Shown: positions 1 through 6,587 of the stretch, piece after piece
How the letters are laid out: every line of letters starts with the position of its first letter
Position numbering within the stretch: position 1 is the first letter of the stretch
Source: Bacilli bacterium
Lineage (GTDB): Bacteria > Bacillota_I > Bacilli_A > RFN20 > CAG-288
DNA length: 11,100 nucleotides
Assembly (NCBI GenBank): GCA_900763245.1
Contig: CAAFJQ010000164.1
Coordinates: 1-11,100, forward strand
Reading direction: 5' to 3'
Program-made: the position numbers and the translations under genes
Notes under the pieces: generated by a model
What the model saw: only the letters and a program-made list of their open reading frames with translations
Databases searched by the model: none
Told to the model about the DNA's origin: nothing

Positions 1-45
1 AAGCAAAAGGCCTATAAAAAGCGGTTGTTTTATGATAAAATTTGA
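1..45 (+). CDS. possible C-terminal tail of a convergent gene
   Basis: Reading from base 1, the plus strand is open for 14 lysine-rich codons and stops at TGA (43-45). A good plus-strand intrinsic terminator begins 46 bases later, which is what the end of a plus-strand gene would look like. The stretch is too short to identify a protein. A second frame (from base 2) is open a little longer, so the frame is not certain. The call rests mainly on the terminator. Confidence 0.25.
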   Translation, partial: KQKAYKKRLFYDKI

Positions 46-91
46 TAGAGTAAAAAGCTCTTTTTGAAAAAAGGTTTTTTACGAAACTTCG

Positions 92-120
92 ACACCGGGG
101 GCAACCGGTGTTTTTATATT
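92..120 (+). terminator. intrinsic terminator of a plus-strand gene beyond the left edge
   Basis: A perfect 7-bp GC-rich stem pairs ACACCGG (92-98) with CCGGTGT (105-111) around a 6-base loop. It is followed on the plus strand by TTTTATATTTTA. On the minus strand no U-run follows the stem, so the terminator points rightward. It faces the minus-strand terminator at 201-266, as expected for two convergent transcription units. Confidence 0.6.
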
Positions 121-196
121 TTAGCGTGTTTTATCCTTCTTTTTGACAAAAAGCCAAATAAAAGTGCAAAATCTCTCGCTATCGAAAACGCATAGT

Positions 197-270
197 AAAA
201 GGGGCTGTGAAGCCCTCGACTGCATTTCTAATCTATTTAGAAATGATCGAATTCTTTAACAGCCCCAATT
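197..270 (-). terminator. long hairpin terminator of the rsmB-like/rlmN/stp/prkC/rsgA/rpe operon
   Basis: The outer 8-bp stem pairs GGGGCTGT (201-208) with ACAGCCCC (259-266). A separate perfect 9-bp inner stem pairs CATTTCTAA (223-231) with TTAGAAATG (237-245) around a 5-base loop. The segments between them pair only partly. The hairpin starts about 10 bases after the stop codon of the last operon gene. On the minus strand it is followed by TTTTACT. On the plus strand it is followed by AATTTTTGTTT, so it could act in both directions. At about 66 bases it is longer than a typical intrinsic terminator. Confidence 0.7.
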
Positions 271-275
271 TTTGT

Positions 276-953
276 TTATAGAAGACCGGAGACAAACATG
301 TTGATGAATAAGAGAAGAGAGACAACAGCCATCAATATCAGATAAATCCATTCATACAAAGCGTAGAAATTGATTCTCGGTCTTACATAGATGACCTTTC
401 CGTTCACTTCTGTCTTTTCCATCTTGGCCCAGTTGGCAAGCTTGGGATTGATAAGAGAAGCAAAACAGATAAGACCGATAGCGCCGATGATGAACTGAAT
501 CGGTTTGTTATAGAAGGTTTCAAGCGTTGAACCTGAGACAAAAGGAATCAGGCCAGTGAGGAAACTGGCTGTAGCAAAGAAGAAGAAAGCAAGAATGGAG
601 AAAATTAGATGAGATTTGTAATAGTTGAGAGGAAGGATATTGGAGATATATAAGAACAAGGTGCTGAGCGGGAATAGAATGCTGAGCACAAACTGATAGC
701 AGGTGAAGGTAAGCCCGGAGAAGAACAGGCATTCGCCCATTCCGATAAGGACAAGCCCTAATCCGAGAATGATATATAAGAAGATTCTCATCGACATAGG
801 CATGTTCTGATAATAGAGGTAGGGGAAGGAGTTAGCAAACGAATTGCGTTCCTCTTTTCTCACTGACATGTTGGAAAAGATAAGAAGAACAAAATACAGG
901 ATGACAAGGATGAATCCGCCGATAAGGCTAAGACACGCTATTTTGAAATTCAT
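276..953 (-). CDS. six-helix integral membrane protein of unknown function
   Basis: This 225-residue protein is not one I recognise. About six hydrophobic segments are visible, near residues 5-27, 55-78, 80-107, 114-138, 151-169 and 198-221, so it should sit in the cytoplasmic membrane. A polar loop of about 25 residues (29-53) follows the first helix. A basic stretch (about 170-195) containing the motif VYVRPRINF precedes the last. No catalytic or transporter signature was found. The start is well supported: AAGGAGGTGA (958-967), a perfect Shine-Dalgarno match, precedes the ATG. That ATG overlaps the rpe stop as ATGA (950-953), which implies translational coupling. It is the last gene of the operon, where many Firmicutes carry thiN (thiamine pyrophosphokinase), but it has no resemblance to ThiN. 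The function is unknown. Confidence 0.85.
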   Translation of the reverse strand: MNFKIACLSLIGGFILVILYFVLLIFSNMSVRKEERNSFANSFPYLYYQNMPMSMRIFLYIILGLGLVLIGMGECLFFSGLTFTCYQFVLSILFPLSTLFLYISNILPLNYYKSHLIFSILAFFFFATASFLTGLIPFVSGSTLETFYNKPIQFIIGAIGLICFASLINPKLANWAKMEKTEVNGKVIYVRPRINFYALYEWIYLILMAVVSLLLFINMFVSGLL

Positions 954-1630
954 TCTTTCACCTCCTTAGAATGCAAGGAAGAAAGAGCACGCTTTCTATC
1001 CTGCGCTTTAAAATAATAGGAGCCGGCGACTAGGAAATCAGCTCCGCTGTTCTCACAAAGAGGTGCTGTTCTTTCATTGATGCCCCCATCGACGCCGATA
1101 AAAAAGGAAAGATTCTTTTCTTTTCTGATATTGTCTAAGTCAGCGATTTTCTTTTCGCTTCCTTCGATAAAGGCCTGTCCGCCTTTTCCAGGGACGACTG
1201 ACATGACAAGAACATAATCGAACAGAGGAAGAACAGTCAGAATCTCATTGACAGAAGTCTTGGGGGAGATTGCAATGCCGATTTTGCACGTTGGATATTT
1301 TTCCTTCAGTTGATTGATTTTCATGATATCGCCAAGTGTCATCGCCTCATAATGGAAACAGACTTCTTCAGCACCTAAGGACAGGAAACTTTCCGCCTGT
1401 ACCAAAGGGTTCAGAGTCATCAGATGAACATCGAATACGATATCCGAAAAATACTTTTTCAATGAACGGAACAACGGCTGACCGAATGATACCTCTTTGA
1501 CAAAACTGCCATCCATCACATCGAAATGACAATGGGTGATACCAAGAGAGATCATCTCTTCCACATCTTGAGAGAGATGAAGGAAATCCGCAGATAGCAG
1601 AGAAGGTCGAATCAGATTTTCTTTTTCCAT
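950..1630 (-). CDS. rpe: ribulose-phosphate 3-epimerase
   Basis: The enzyme interconverts ribulose 5-phosphate and xylulose 5-phosphate in the cytosolic pentose phosphate pathway. At 226 residues it has the normal length for this TIM-barrel family. Visible landmarks are PSLLSADF (9-16), HFDVMDG with metal ligand and catalytic Asp (35-41), DVHLM (67-71), and the phosphate-binding VDGGI (180-184) with AGS (202-204). The mobile-loop motif reads VMSVVPGKGGQ (142-152); most relatives have VMTVNPGFGGQ there, so the Asn and the Phe are replaced. A related specificity such as allulose-6-phosphate epimerase cannot be excluded, but the rsgA-rpe neighbourhood is the standard one for rpe. The ATG at 1630 has AAAGGAG eight bases upstream and overlaps the end of rsgA by 19 bases. 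Confidence 0.93.
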   Translation of the reverse strand: MEKENLIRPSLLSADFLHLSQDVEEMISLGITHCHFDVMDGSFVKEVSFGQPLFRSLKKYFSDIVFDVHLMTLNPLVQAESFLSLGAEEVCFHYEAMTLGDIMKINQLKEKYPTCKIGIAISPKTSVNEILTVLPLFDYVLVMSVVPGKGGQAFIEGSEKKIADLDNIRKEKNLSFFIGVDGGINERTAPLCENSGADFLVAGSYYFKAQDRKRALSSLHSKEVKE

Positions 1631-2508
1631 TTGTCGTTCTCCTTTACTTCTTCCAATATTTTAAGATAGTTTTCATAAGAATCCAACGAAAGTTGACTTC
1701 CGACATCCTCTTTCACCTTGCATTCTAAGCTTTCTTCTTTATGAAGGCAGTCAGTGAATTTGCATTTCCCGGTATAAGATTCATAGCCGGGGAAGCAAAG
1801 AGCAAGATCTTTGGAATTGATATCGATAAGATCCAAAGAAGAGAATCCAGGAGTATCAAAAAGGAATCCGTCCTGATAAGGAAGCAGGACAACTTCCTTT
1901 GTCGTATGTCTTCCTCTTCCGGAATTGACAAAAAGAGCATCCACTTTTCTGGAGAAGTTCTCATCGATTGAATTCATCAGGGAAGATTTCCCAACACCGG
2001 TCTGCCCGACAAAGGCAACGGTTTTCCCTTTGATGTCTTCTCTCAGCTTCGGAAAATCAAATTTCGTATCATCTTTCGCATTCACAAAATAAACGGGGTA
2101 TGAAATTTTCTGATACCAGGACATTCTGGTCTTCATTTTTCTTTTTTCAGCCGGTGAAAGAAGATCATATTTCGTAAGGATGATTCCGGCTTTCAAAGAA
2201 GAATAAGAGATCAAAGAGAGGAACTTATCAAGAAGATAACTTGAAAAATCAGGCTGTGTCAAAGAAGCAAGAACATAGACACAGTCCACATTGCTCAGTC
2301 TCGGTCGGGGAAGATAGTTTTTTCTGTCCTCGATCTGATTGATGAAGCCGGCATCATCGAGCGTAACTCGATCACCGATTACAATCTTCTTTTCCTGAAA
2401 AGAGATTTTTCTTCTATGTTCATGGAATGAAGTCTCCTTGGTCTCACCATCATAAAGCTGATAACCATAAGAAGAAGTGGAAAGGACTAGATAGGTCTTA
2501 CCTGTCAT
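1612..2508 (-). CDS. rsgA: small ribosomal subunit biogenesis GTPase RsgA (YloQ/YjeQ family)
   Basis: RsgA is a circularly permuted GTPase that acts late in 30S subunit maturation. Counting from the ATG at 2508 (298 residues), an N-terminal OB-fold-like region (about 1-70) is followed by G4 TKYD (112-115), the P-loop GQTGVGKSS (168-176) and G3 DTPGF (218-222). A cysteine/histidine zinc knuckle follows (C-x4-C-x-H-x6-C, about 249-263). An upstream TTG at 2529 would add seven basic residues. The ATG at 2508 is preferred because AAAAAAGG ends nine bases before it. With that start the gene overlaps the kinase gene by 11 bases and rpe by 19. Length and motifs are normal. In Bacillus the neighbouring kinase phosphorylates this GTPase, which fits their linkage here. 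Confidence 0.94.
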   Translation of the reverse strand: MTGKTYLVLSTSSYGYQLYDGETKETSFHEHRRKISFQEKKIVIGDRVTLDDAGFINQIEDRKNYLPRPRLSNVDCVYVLASLTQPDFSSYLLDKFLSLISYSSLKAGIILTKYDLLSPAEKRKMKTRMSWYQKISYPVYFVNAKDDTKFDFPKLREDIKGKTVAFVGQTGVGKSSLMNSIDENFSRKVDALFVNSGRGRHTTKEVVLLPYQDGFLFDTPGFSSLDLIDINSKDLALCFPGYESYTGKCKFTDCLHKEESLECKVKEDVGSQLSLDSYENYLKILEEVKENDKWKKKI

Positions 2509-3481
2509 TTTGTTTTTCCTTTTTTGCAAGTCTTGCAGCTTTCTTCAACGCCTTCTTCTGTCTCTTCTCTGCTTTTCTCTCCTCGTTCTCTTCTGAATCA
2601 GGATGGAAAATGGCAAAGAGGAATGACTTCTTCTTCTGAAGAAGATCAGGGTTCTTCAAGATCTTCTCAATATCTTTTCGCATATATTCGCAAGAGAGAT
2701 AACGATCGCGAGGATCCTTCTCTACTGCACGATAAATGATTGCTTCAATGCATTCCGGTGTCTTCGGATTGAATTTCTTGATGCTAGGAAACTTGTTCTT
2801 GATCTGCATTAAGGCGACTTTGACAAGGCTATCTGCATCAAAAGGAACACGGCCTGTGATCAGTTCGAAGAAAGTGATACCCATCGAATAGATATCGCTT
2901 CTGACAGAAGCCGGATTGCCATCCGCAACTTCAGGAGCAATATAATGGACACTGCCGACAATCACTTCAGAACGTGTGACATGACTGCCGTTCTGGAAAG
3001 TCGCAATGCCAAAATCGCCAAGCTTGATTGTGCCATCGGTGGTCAAGAAGACATTTTGTGGCTTGATGTCACGATGAATGACACCATGATTGTGCGCATA
3101 TAAAACTGCAGAGCAGAGCTGATACATGATATCGCAGGCTTCCATAAAAGAGAACTTGCCTCTGACATCAAGAACCTGTCTCAGGTTCTGTCCGTTGACA
3201 AATTCATTGACCATGTAAGGAAGACCATTATAAGTGCCGACATTGACGACTTTGACGATGTTCTGATGATTGAGACTGGCGGCAGCTCTCGCTTCTCTTT
3301 CAAAGCGGTTGAGATTTACCTTATCAGCAGCCGTAGCCTGTTTCAGCATCTTCAAAGCGACATCTCTGTCATTGATGAGATCGTGCGCTTTATAGACAAT
3401 TGCCATACCGCCTTCGCCAAGCGATTCGATGATTTTGTATCTGTCGTCGATGATCTCGTTGATCTTTACATTCTCATACAT
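2498..3481 (-). CDS. prkC: Ser/Thr protein kinase, PrkC-type catalytic domain without PASTA repeats
   Basis: This Hanks-type kinase phosphorylates Ser/Thr on proteins and is paired with the PP2C phosphatase upstream. Numbered from the ATG at 3481 (327 residues), it shows the Gly-rich loop GEGGMAIV (22-29), the ATP lysine in VALKM (41-45), the catalytic HRDIKPQN (136-143), DFGIA (156-160) and the APE motif in HYIAPEV (179-185). The activation loop carries several Thr/Ser residues. The catalytic domain ends near 280. The rest is a short, strongly basic, lysine/alanine-rich tail with acidic residues. No transmembrane helix and no extracellular PASTA repeats are present, whereas typical PrkC proteins are about 600 residues or more and have both. 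A GTG at 3487 overlaps the phosphatase stop as GTGA, but the GGAG at 3490-3493 is well spaced only for the ATG at 3481. Confidence 0.93.
   Translation of the reverse strand: MYENVKINEIIDDRYKIIESLGEGGMAIVYKAHDLINDRDVALKMLKQATAADKVNLNRFEREARAAASLNHQNIVKVVNVGTYNGLPYMVNEFVNGQNLRQVLDVRGKFSFMEACDIMYQLCSAVLYAHNHGVIHRDIKPQNVFLTTDGTIKLGDFGIATFQNGSHVTRSEVIVGSVHYIAPEVADGNPASVRSDIYSMGITFFELITGRVPFDADSLVKVALMQIKNKFPSIKKFNPKTPECIEAIIYRAVEKDPRDRYLSCEYMRKDIEKILKNPDLLQKKKSFLFAIFHPDSEENEERKAEKRQKKALKKAARLAKKEKQNDR
2518..2523 (-). promoter_or_regulatory. ribosome binding site that decides the rsgA start
   Basis: On the minus strand, AAAAGG (2523-2518) ends nine bases before the ATG at 2508. It lies inside the lysine-rich tail coding region of the kinase. 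It favours ATG 2508 over the TTG at 2529, which would place this site inside the gene. Confidence 0.5.
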
Positions 3482-3483
3482 AA

Positions 3484-4242
3484 TCACTTCTCCAAAATGA
3501 TGACGGCGACATTGTCATTTCCGCCGGCATCCAAAGCGCGTTTCACAAGCTCTTTCGACTTGGCTTCCGTATCAAGGGAAGTGTCAGAAAGCACCTGTCT
3601 CATATCGTCTTCTGAAATCATATTGTATAAACCATCAGTGCATAAAAGAAGCGAATCATAGGAATCATTATCAATAACAAACTCTTCATAATTGGAGAGA
3701 TTGGCATTAAGACCAACCGCATTTGTCAATAAGTTTCTCTGCGGATGATTCTTCATATCGGCTTTTGCGATTCTTCCGGATTCAAAGAGCATACCGACAT
3801 AGCTCTGGTCTTTGCTGATCTGAATAAGTCCATCTTTCTTGGAAAAAGAATAGACTCTTGAATCTCCTACTGAAAAGATGCAGGTTCCATCCTGGCAGAC
3901 TAGAGCAGCAGATTCAGTCGTACCCATCTCGCGATAGTCGTCATTGGTCACAGCGCGATGGTAGATCTCTTTGTTCACCTTCTTGGAATGGTGAGCGAGG
4001 AAATGTTTTCCTCTGAACACCGTGAAGACATGTCTTGCTTCGCAGAAAGGAACTGAAAGGCTATCGACAACCATCTTGGAAGCGACTTCGCCCTTTCTAT
4101 GTCCGCCCATGCCGTCGCAGACGATCAAAAAGATACCATACTGGCTCTTAGCGCAATACGCGGCATCCTCATTGTTTTTTCTTTTCTTTCCGATATCGGA
4201 AATTGCATAGATCGTCCCATTGAAATTATTCGTGTTTTCCAT
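3484..4242 (-). CDS. stp: PP2C-family Ser/Thr protein phosphatase (PrpC/Stp type)
   Basis: This metal-dependent phosphatase reverses the action of the adjacent kinase. It has 252 residues, the usual length for the bacterial stand-alone PP2C domain. Motifs appear in the expected order: RKNNED (21-26), the metal site VCDGMGGHRKGE (41-52), MGTT (106-109), FSVGDSRVY (123-131), ISKDQSYV (142-149), LLTNAVG (171-177), LLLCTDGL (198-205) and GNDNVAVI (241-248). The metal-coordinating aspartates are all present. GAGGG six bases upstream of the ATG serves as ribosome binding site. The gene overlaps the end of rlmN by 17 bases and is followed directly by prkC, the usual phosphatase-kinase pair. Confidence 0.94.
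   Translation of the reverse strand: MENTNNFNGTIYAISDIGKKRKNNEDAAYCAKSQYGIFLIVCDGMGGHRKGEVASKMVVDSLSVPFCEARHVFTVFRGKHFLAHHSKKVNKEIYHRAVTNDDYREMGTTESAALVCQDGTCIFSVGDSRVYSFSKKDGLIQISKDQSYVGMLFESGRIAKADMKNHPQRNLLTNAVGLNANLSNYEEFVIDNDSYDSLLLCTDGLYNMISEDDMRQVLSDTSLDTEAKSKELVKRALDAGGNDNVAVIILEK
3490..3493 (-). promoter_or_regulatory. ribosome binding site that decides the prkC start
   Basis: GGAG (3493-3490, minus strand) lies eight bases before the ATG at 3481. It lies only two bases before the in-frame GTG at 3487, which is too close for normal initiation. The site is embedded in the last codons of the phosphatase gene. Confidence 0.5.
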
Positions 4243-5272
4243 ACTTTGCCCTCAATTGACCGCACGCCGCATCGATATCACTGCCAAATTCTTTGCGAAT
4301 TGTGGCTTTGACATTCTTCTGAAGAAGATACGAATGGAACAGTTCAACATTCGAATCAGGAGATCTTTCAAATCCGTTTTCCATGACAGGATTATAAGGA
4401 ATCAAATTGACATAGCCAAAAGTCGGTGCGATGAGAAGATAGAGCTTCTTTGCGCACTCTATGCTGTCATTGACACCCTTGATAAGAATATATTCGAATG
4501 TGACTCTTCTTCCGCCGGAATCCTTTCCGTACTGCACGATGGCAGGAATCAGTTTATCGAGCGGATAAGCGTGATTGATCGGCATCAGCTTATCACGAAG
4601 CTCGTTAGTCGGAGCATGAAGAGAGATAGCAAGATTGACCTGAAGACCTTCTTTTCCAAAGCGAAGGATGGAAGGAACGACACCACAGGTGGAAACGGTA
4701 ATATGTCTTGCTCCGATATCCATGCCAAAGGGGCAGTTGAGGATGCGGATGAAGGAAAGAACATTGTCATAATTGTCAAACGGTTCACCTGTTCCCATGA
4801 CAACACAATGGGTGACATGCTTTTCAGGATCTTCTTTGCGAAGCATCTCATCGAATGCAAGAACCTGTCCTAACATTTCATCAGGCGTAAGATTTCTTTT
4901 CTTTTTTAATAAACCAGAAGCGCAGAAGGCACAGGCCATATTGCAGCCGACCTGAGAAGATACGCAGACGGAATAACCGTAGACATAGTGCATCAGAACG
5001 CCTTCGACTCTTTCTCCGTCCTTCAGTCTGAAAAGGCATTTGACCGTTCCATCAGCACTTTTTTCCATGACATCGATAGTGGGAAGAGAGAAATCAAAAT
5101 TCTCCTTCAGAACATCGCGAAAGGTTTTCTTGACATCAGACATCTCATCGAATGATTTGACTCTCTTTTTATAAAGCCATGAGAAAATCTGCTTGGCACG
5201 ATAATTGCTTTCGCCCATGCTTTGCATGATTTTGGATAAATCATCCAAGGAATAAGAATAAATGCTGTTCAT
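4226..5272 (-). CDS. rlmN: dual-specificity 23S rRNA/tRNA (adenine-C2) methyltransferase RlmN
   Basis: RlmN is a radical-SAM enzyme that methylates C2 of A2503 in 23S rRNA and, in well-studied members, A37 of some tRNAs. It has 348 residues, normal for the family. The [4Fe-4S] ligands are C110, C114 and C117 in CNMACAFC. The mechanistic second cysteine is C337 in DIDAACGQL. The conserved MGTGEPFDNYDNV (159-171), AISLHA (215-220) and LIPYNP (290-295) are also present. The N-terminal accessory domain (about 1-85) contains the RAKQIFSWLY stretch typical of RlmN/Cfr. The resistance paralogue Cfr is less likely because gene order and motifs match RlmN. AGGAGG (5281-5286) lies eight bases before the ATG, which overlaps the upstream stop as ATGA. 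Confidence 0.96.
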   Translation of the reverse strand: MNSIYSYSLDDLSKIMQSMGESNYRAKQIFSWLYKKRVKSFDEMSDVKKTFRDVLKENFDFSLPTIDVMEKSADGTVKCLFRLKDGERVEGVLMHYVYGYSVCVSSQVGCNMACAFCASGLLKKKRNLTPDEMLGQVLAFDEMLRKEDPEKHVTHCVVMGTGEPFDNYDNVLSFIRILNCPFGMDIGARHITVSTCGVVPSILRFGKEGLQVNLAISLHAPTNELRDKLMPINHAYPLDKLIPAIVQYGKDSGGRRVTFEYILIKGVNDSIECAKKLYLLIAPTFGYVNLIPYNPVMENGFERSPDSNVELFHSYLLQKNVKATIRKEFGSDIDAACGQLRAKYGKHE

Positions 5273-6531
5273 TCTTTTGTCCTCCTAAGTATCGCATAAT
5301 AGCCTAAATCCGATTCAGAAGCATCTCCAAGGACCATTCTTTCTTCTTCAAGAGAGAAATCCTTGCGCTTGGAAAGGAAATCGCTGACGACTTCTTCTGT
5401 CTCCTTCTTGAAGAAAGAAGAAGAAACAAAGAGAAGGCATCCGCTTTTTTTGACAAACATGGCGGATTCTTCCAATTCTTTCTTTTCTTTCGAAACAGAT
5501 GTGAGGAATGTCCTCTTTTCAAGAGAAGGAAGGATTTCCGGTTTTCGTCTTGCCAAGCCGACTCTGCTGTCTTTTGCAAAGTAGACGACTGTCTCAAAGG
5601 AATCATAAGAAAGATAAGTCTTCAATAGATCCATCGATGAGCATAAAGGTTTCACATAGTCGAAATGATGTTGGAAGGAAAGATTGACGGCATAACGGTA
5701 TTTGACGCTGTCTTCTTCGACAGGGATAAGCTGTTTCTGATAGCATTCCTTGATCTTATAGGCAAAGGGAAGATAAGATGTGACATCCTTTGTTCCGACA
5801 ATCAGAACGTTGGAAGAAAGAGGAGAGACTCCTAAATGAGACATTGCCTCATTCTCGACAAAGTGAACTGAATAAAGTCCTTCCCCCTTCATTTCCGTTG
5901 TCGGAATCGGATCCTTAGACAGATAAAGGAAAGAACCATCTGTGAGCGCCACTTTATTAAGACGTGTGTCAGACACTTCTTTATTGTCGATGCTCTTATA
6001 ATAGAAGCTCGTTTTGCTTCTTAATTTGCGGCAGATCGACAACGCCTCCGTGAGAGAATAATCTTTATAAAGTTCAGCAAGGAAAAACTCAGGCATCTCC
6101 AAGACCAAAGAATTATAAAAGCAAGGAGATTTCTTCACCTCATCAGGAATAATGAAAGGTTTCTTTGCCGCTTCTAAAAGAACAGCAACATTCTTTTTCA
6201 TGTCGCCGAGCATTCTCATCGACTGGAATGTCGCACAATAGGCGTTTCTTACGTCGTCTTCGCCTGCCTTCTCATTGCGAAGAACAGATAGAGCAATCAA
6301 AGAGAGAAGAAATTCATCCTGAGAGATATCATAGCAAGGAAAAAGATTCCGGCATTCAAAAGACAGCGATTCCTTATGTCTCAATATGAATGAGGCTCTC
6401 GCCTTTGCACGTTCGATGCGAAGGGAGGAAACCCGCTCGTTTATTTTCAGTATGAAGAACGCCTCATGGAAACTTCTATGCTGAAACAGAATCGATTTCA
6501 GCGTCAATAGCTCAGGATTAAAGTCAATCAT
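5269..6531 (-). CDS. RsmB/Sun-like protein, apparently a catalytically dead methyltransferase
   Basis: The gene occupies the usual rsmB (16S rRNA m5C967 methyltransferase) position before rlmN, and its 420 residues fit that family. A helical NusB-like N-terminus (about 1-130) and a linker with MPEFFLAELYKDY (146-158), resembling the RsmB 'PEWL..RW...Y' stretch, are followed by a Rossmann-like part. GLYSVHFVENEA (218-229) matches the family's 'GLYSVQDEA' lead-in, but motif I reads VLIVGTKDVTS (242-252) where functional enzymes have VLDLCAAPGGKT. The PCSG motif is replaced by KDSRVG (320-325), followed by a family-like RRKPEI (328-333). The catalytic TC is replaced by SSS (370-372), followed by EEVVSDFL. 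The C-terminus DLGYYAILRR resembles the usual 'DGFFIAKL'. SAM binding and both active-site cysteines therefore appear lost while the frame stays open. The ribosome binding site is weak (GAGAAG). Confidence 0.8.
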   Translation of the reverse strand: MIDFNPELLTLKSILFQHRSFHEAFFILKINERVSSLRIERAKARASFILRHKESLSFECRNLFPCYDISQDEFLLSLIALSVLRNEKAGEDDVRNAYCATFQSMRMLGDMKKNVAVLLEAAKKPFIIPDEVKKSPCFYNSLVLEMPEFFLAELYKDYSLTEALSICRKLRSKTSFYYKSIDNKEVSDTRLNKVALTDGSFLYLSKDPIPTTEMKGEGLYSVHFVENEAMSHLGVSPLSSNVLIVGTKDVTSYLPFAYKIKECYQKQLIPVEEDSVKYRYAVNLSFQHHFDYVKPLCSSMDLLKTYLSYDSFETVVYFAKDSRVGLARRKPEILPSLEKRTFLTSVSKEKKELEESAMFVKKSGCLLFVSSSFFKKETEEVVSDFLSKRKDFSLEEERMVLGDASESDLGYYAILRRTKE

Positions 6532-6554
6532 AACAATGCTTCTCTTTCTATAAT

Positions 6555-6583
6555 ATTATACCGAATCAGAAGGCTTCTTTCAT
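6555..6583 (-). promoter_or_regulatory. probable promoter of the rsmB-like/rlmN/stp/prkC/rsgA/rpe operon
   Basis: On the minus strand a perfect TATAAT (6560-6555) lies 17 bases after ATGAAA (6583-6578; 4 of 6 to TTGACA). It is about 24 bases before the start codon of the RsmB-like gene. A second perfect TATAAT lies 27 bases upstream (6587-6582) but lacks a well-spaced -35. The element fits exactly into the gap behind the 147-residue gene. Confidence 0.6.
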
Positions 6584-6587
6584 TATA

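Noticed and set aside
143..148. Plus-strand TTGACA resembling a -35 box
   Set aside because: No -10 hexamer lies 16-18 bases downstream, and no plus-strand gene follows before the terminator hairpin.
2509..2529. TTG start at 2529 for rsgA, adding seven residues
   Set aside because: The ATG at 2508 has a properly spaced AAAGG and gives a normal RsgA N-terminus. The extra residues are only lysine-rich read-through of the kinase tail region.
3266..3661. Open plus-strand frame of 131 codons spanning the stp/prkC junction
   Set aside because: It is fully antisense to two well-supported genes and has no recognisable domain.
4220..4873. Open plus-strand frame of 217 codons over rlmN
   Set aside because: It lies antisense to a complete, motif-rich rlmN. 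Its composition looks like a reverse-complement shadow, and no conserved motif or convincing ribosome binding site was seen.
4226..5272. Possible Cfr-type resistance methyltransferase
   Set aside because: The operon position and the canonical motifs fit housekeeping RlmN, and there is no sign of mobile DNA around it.
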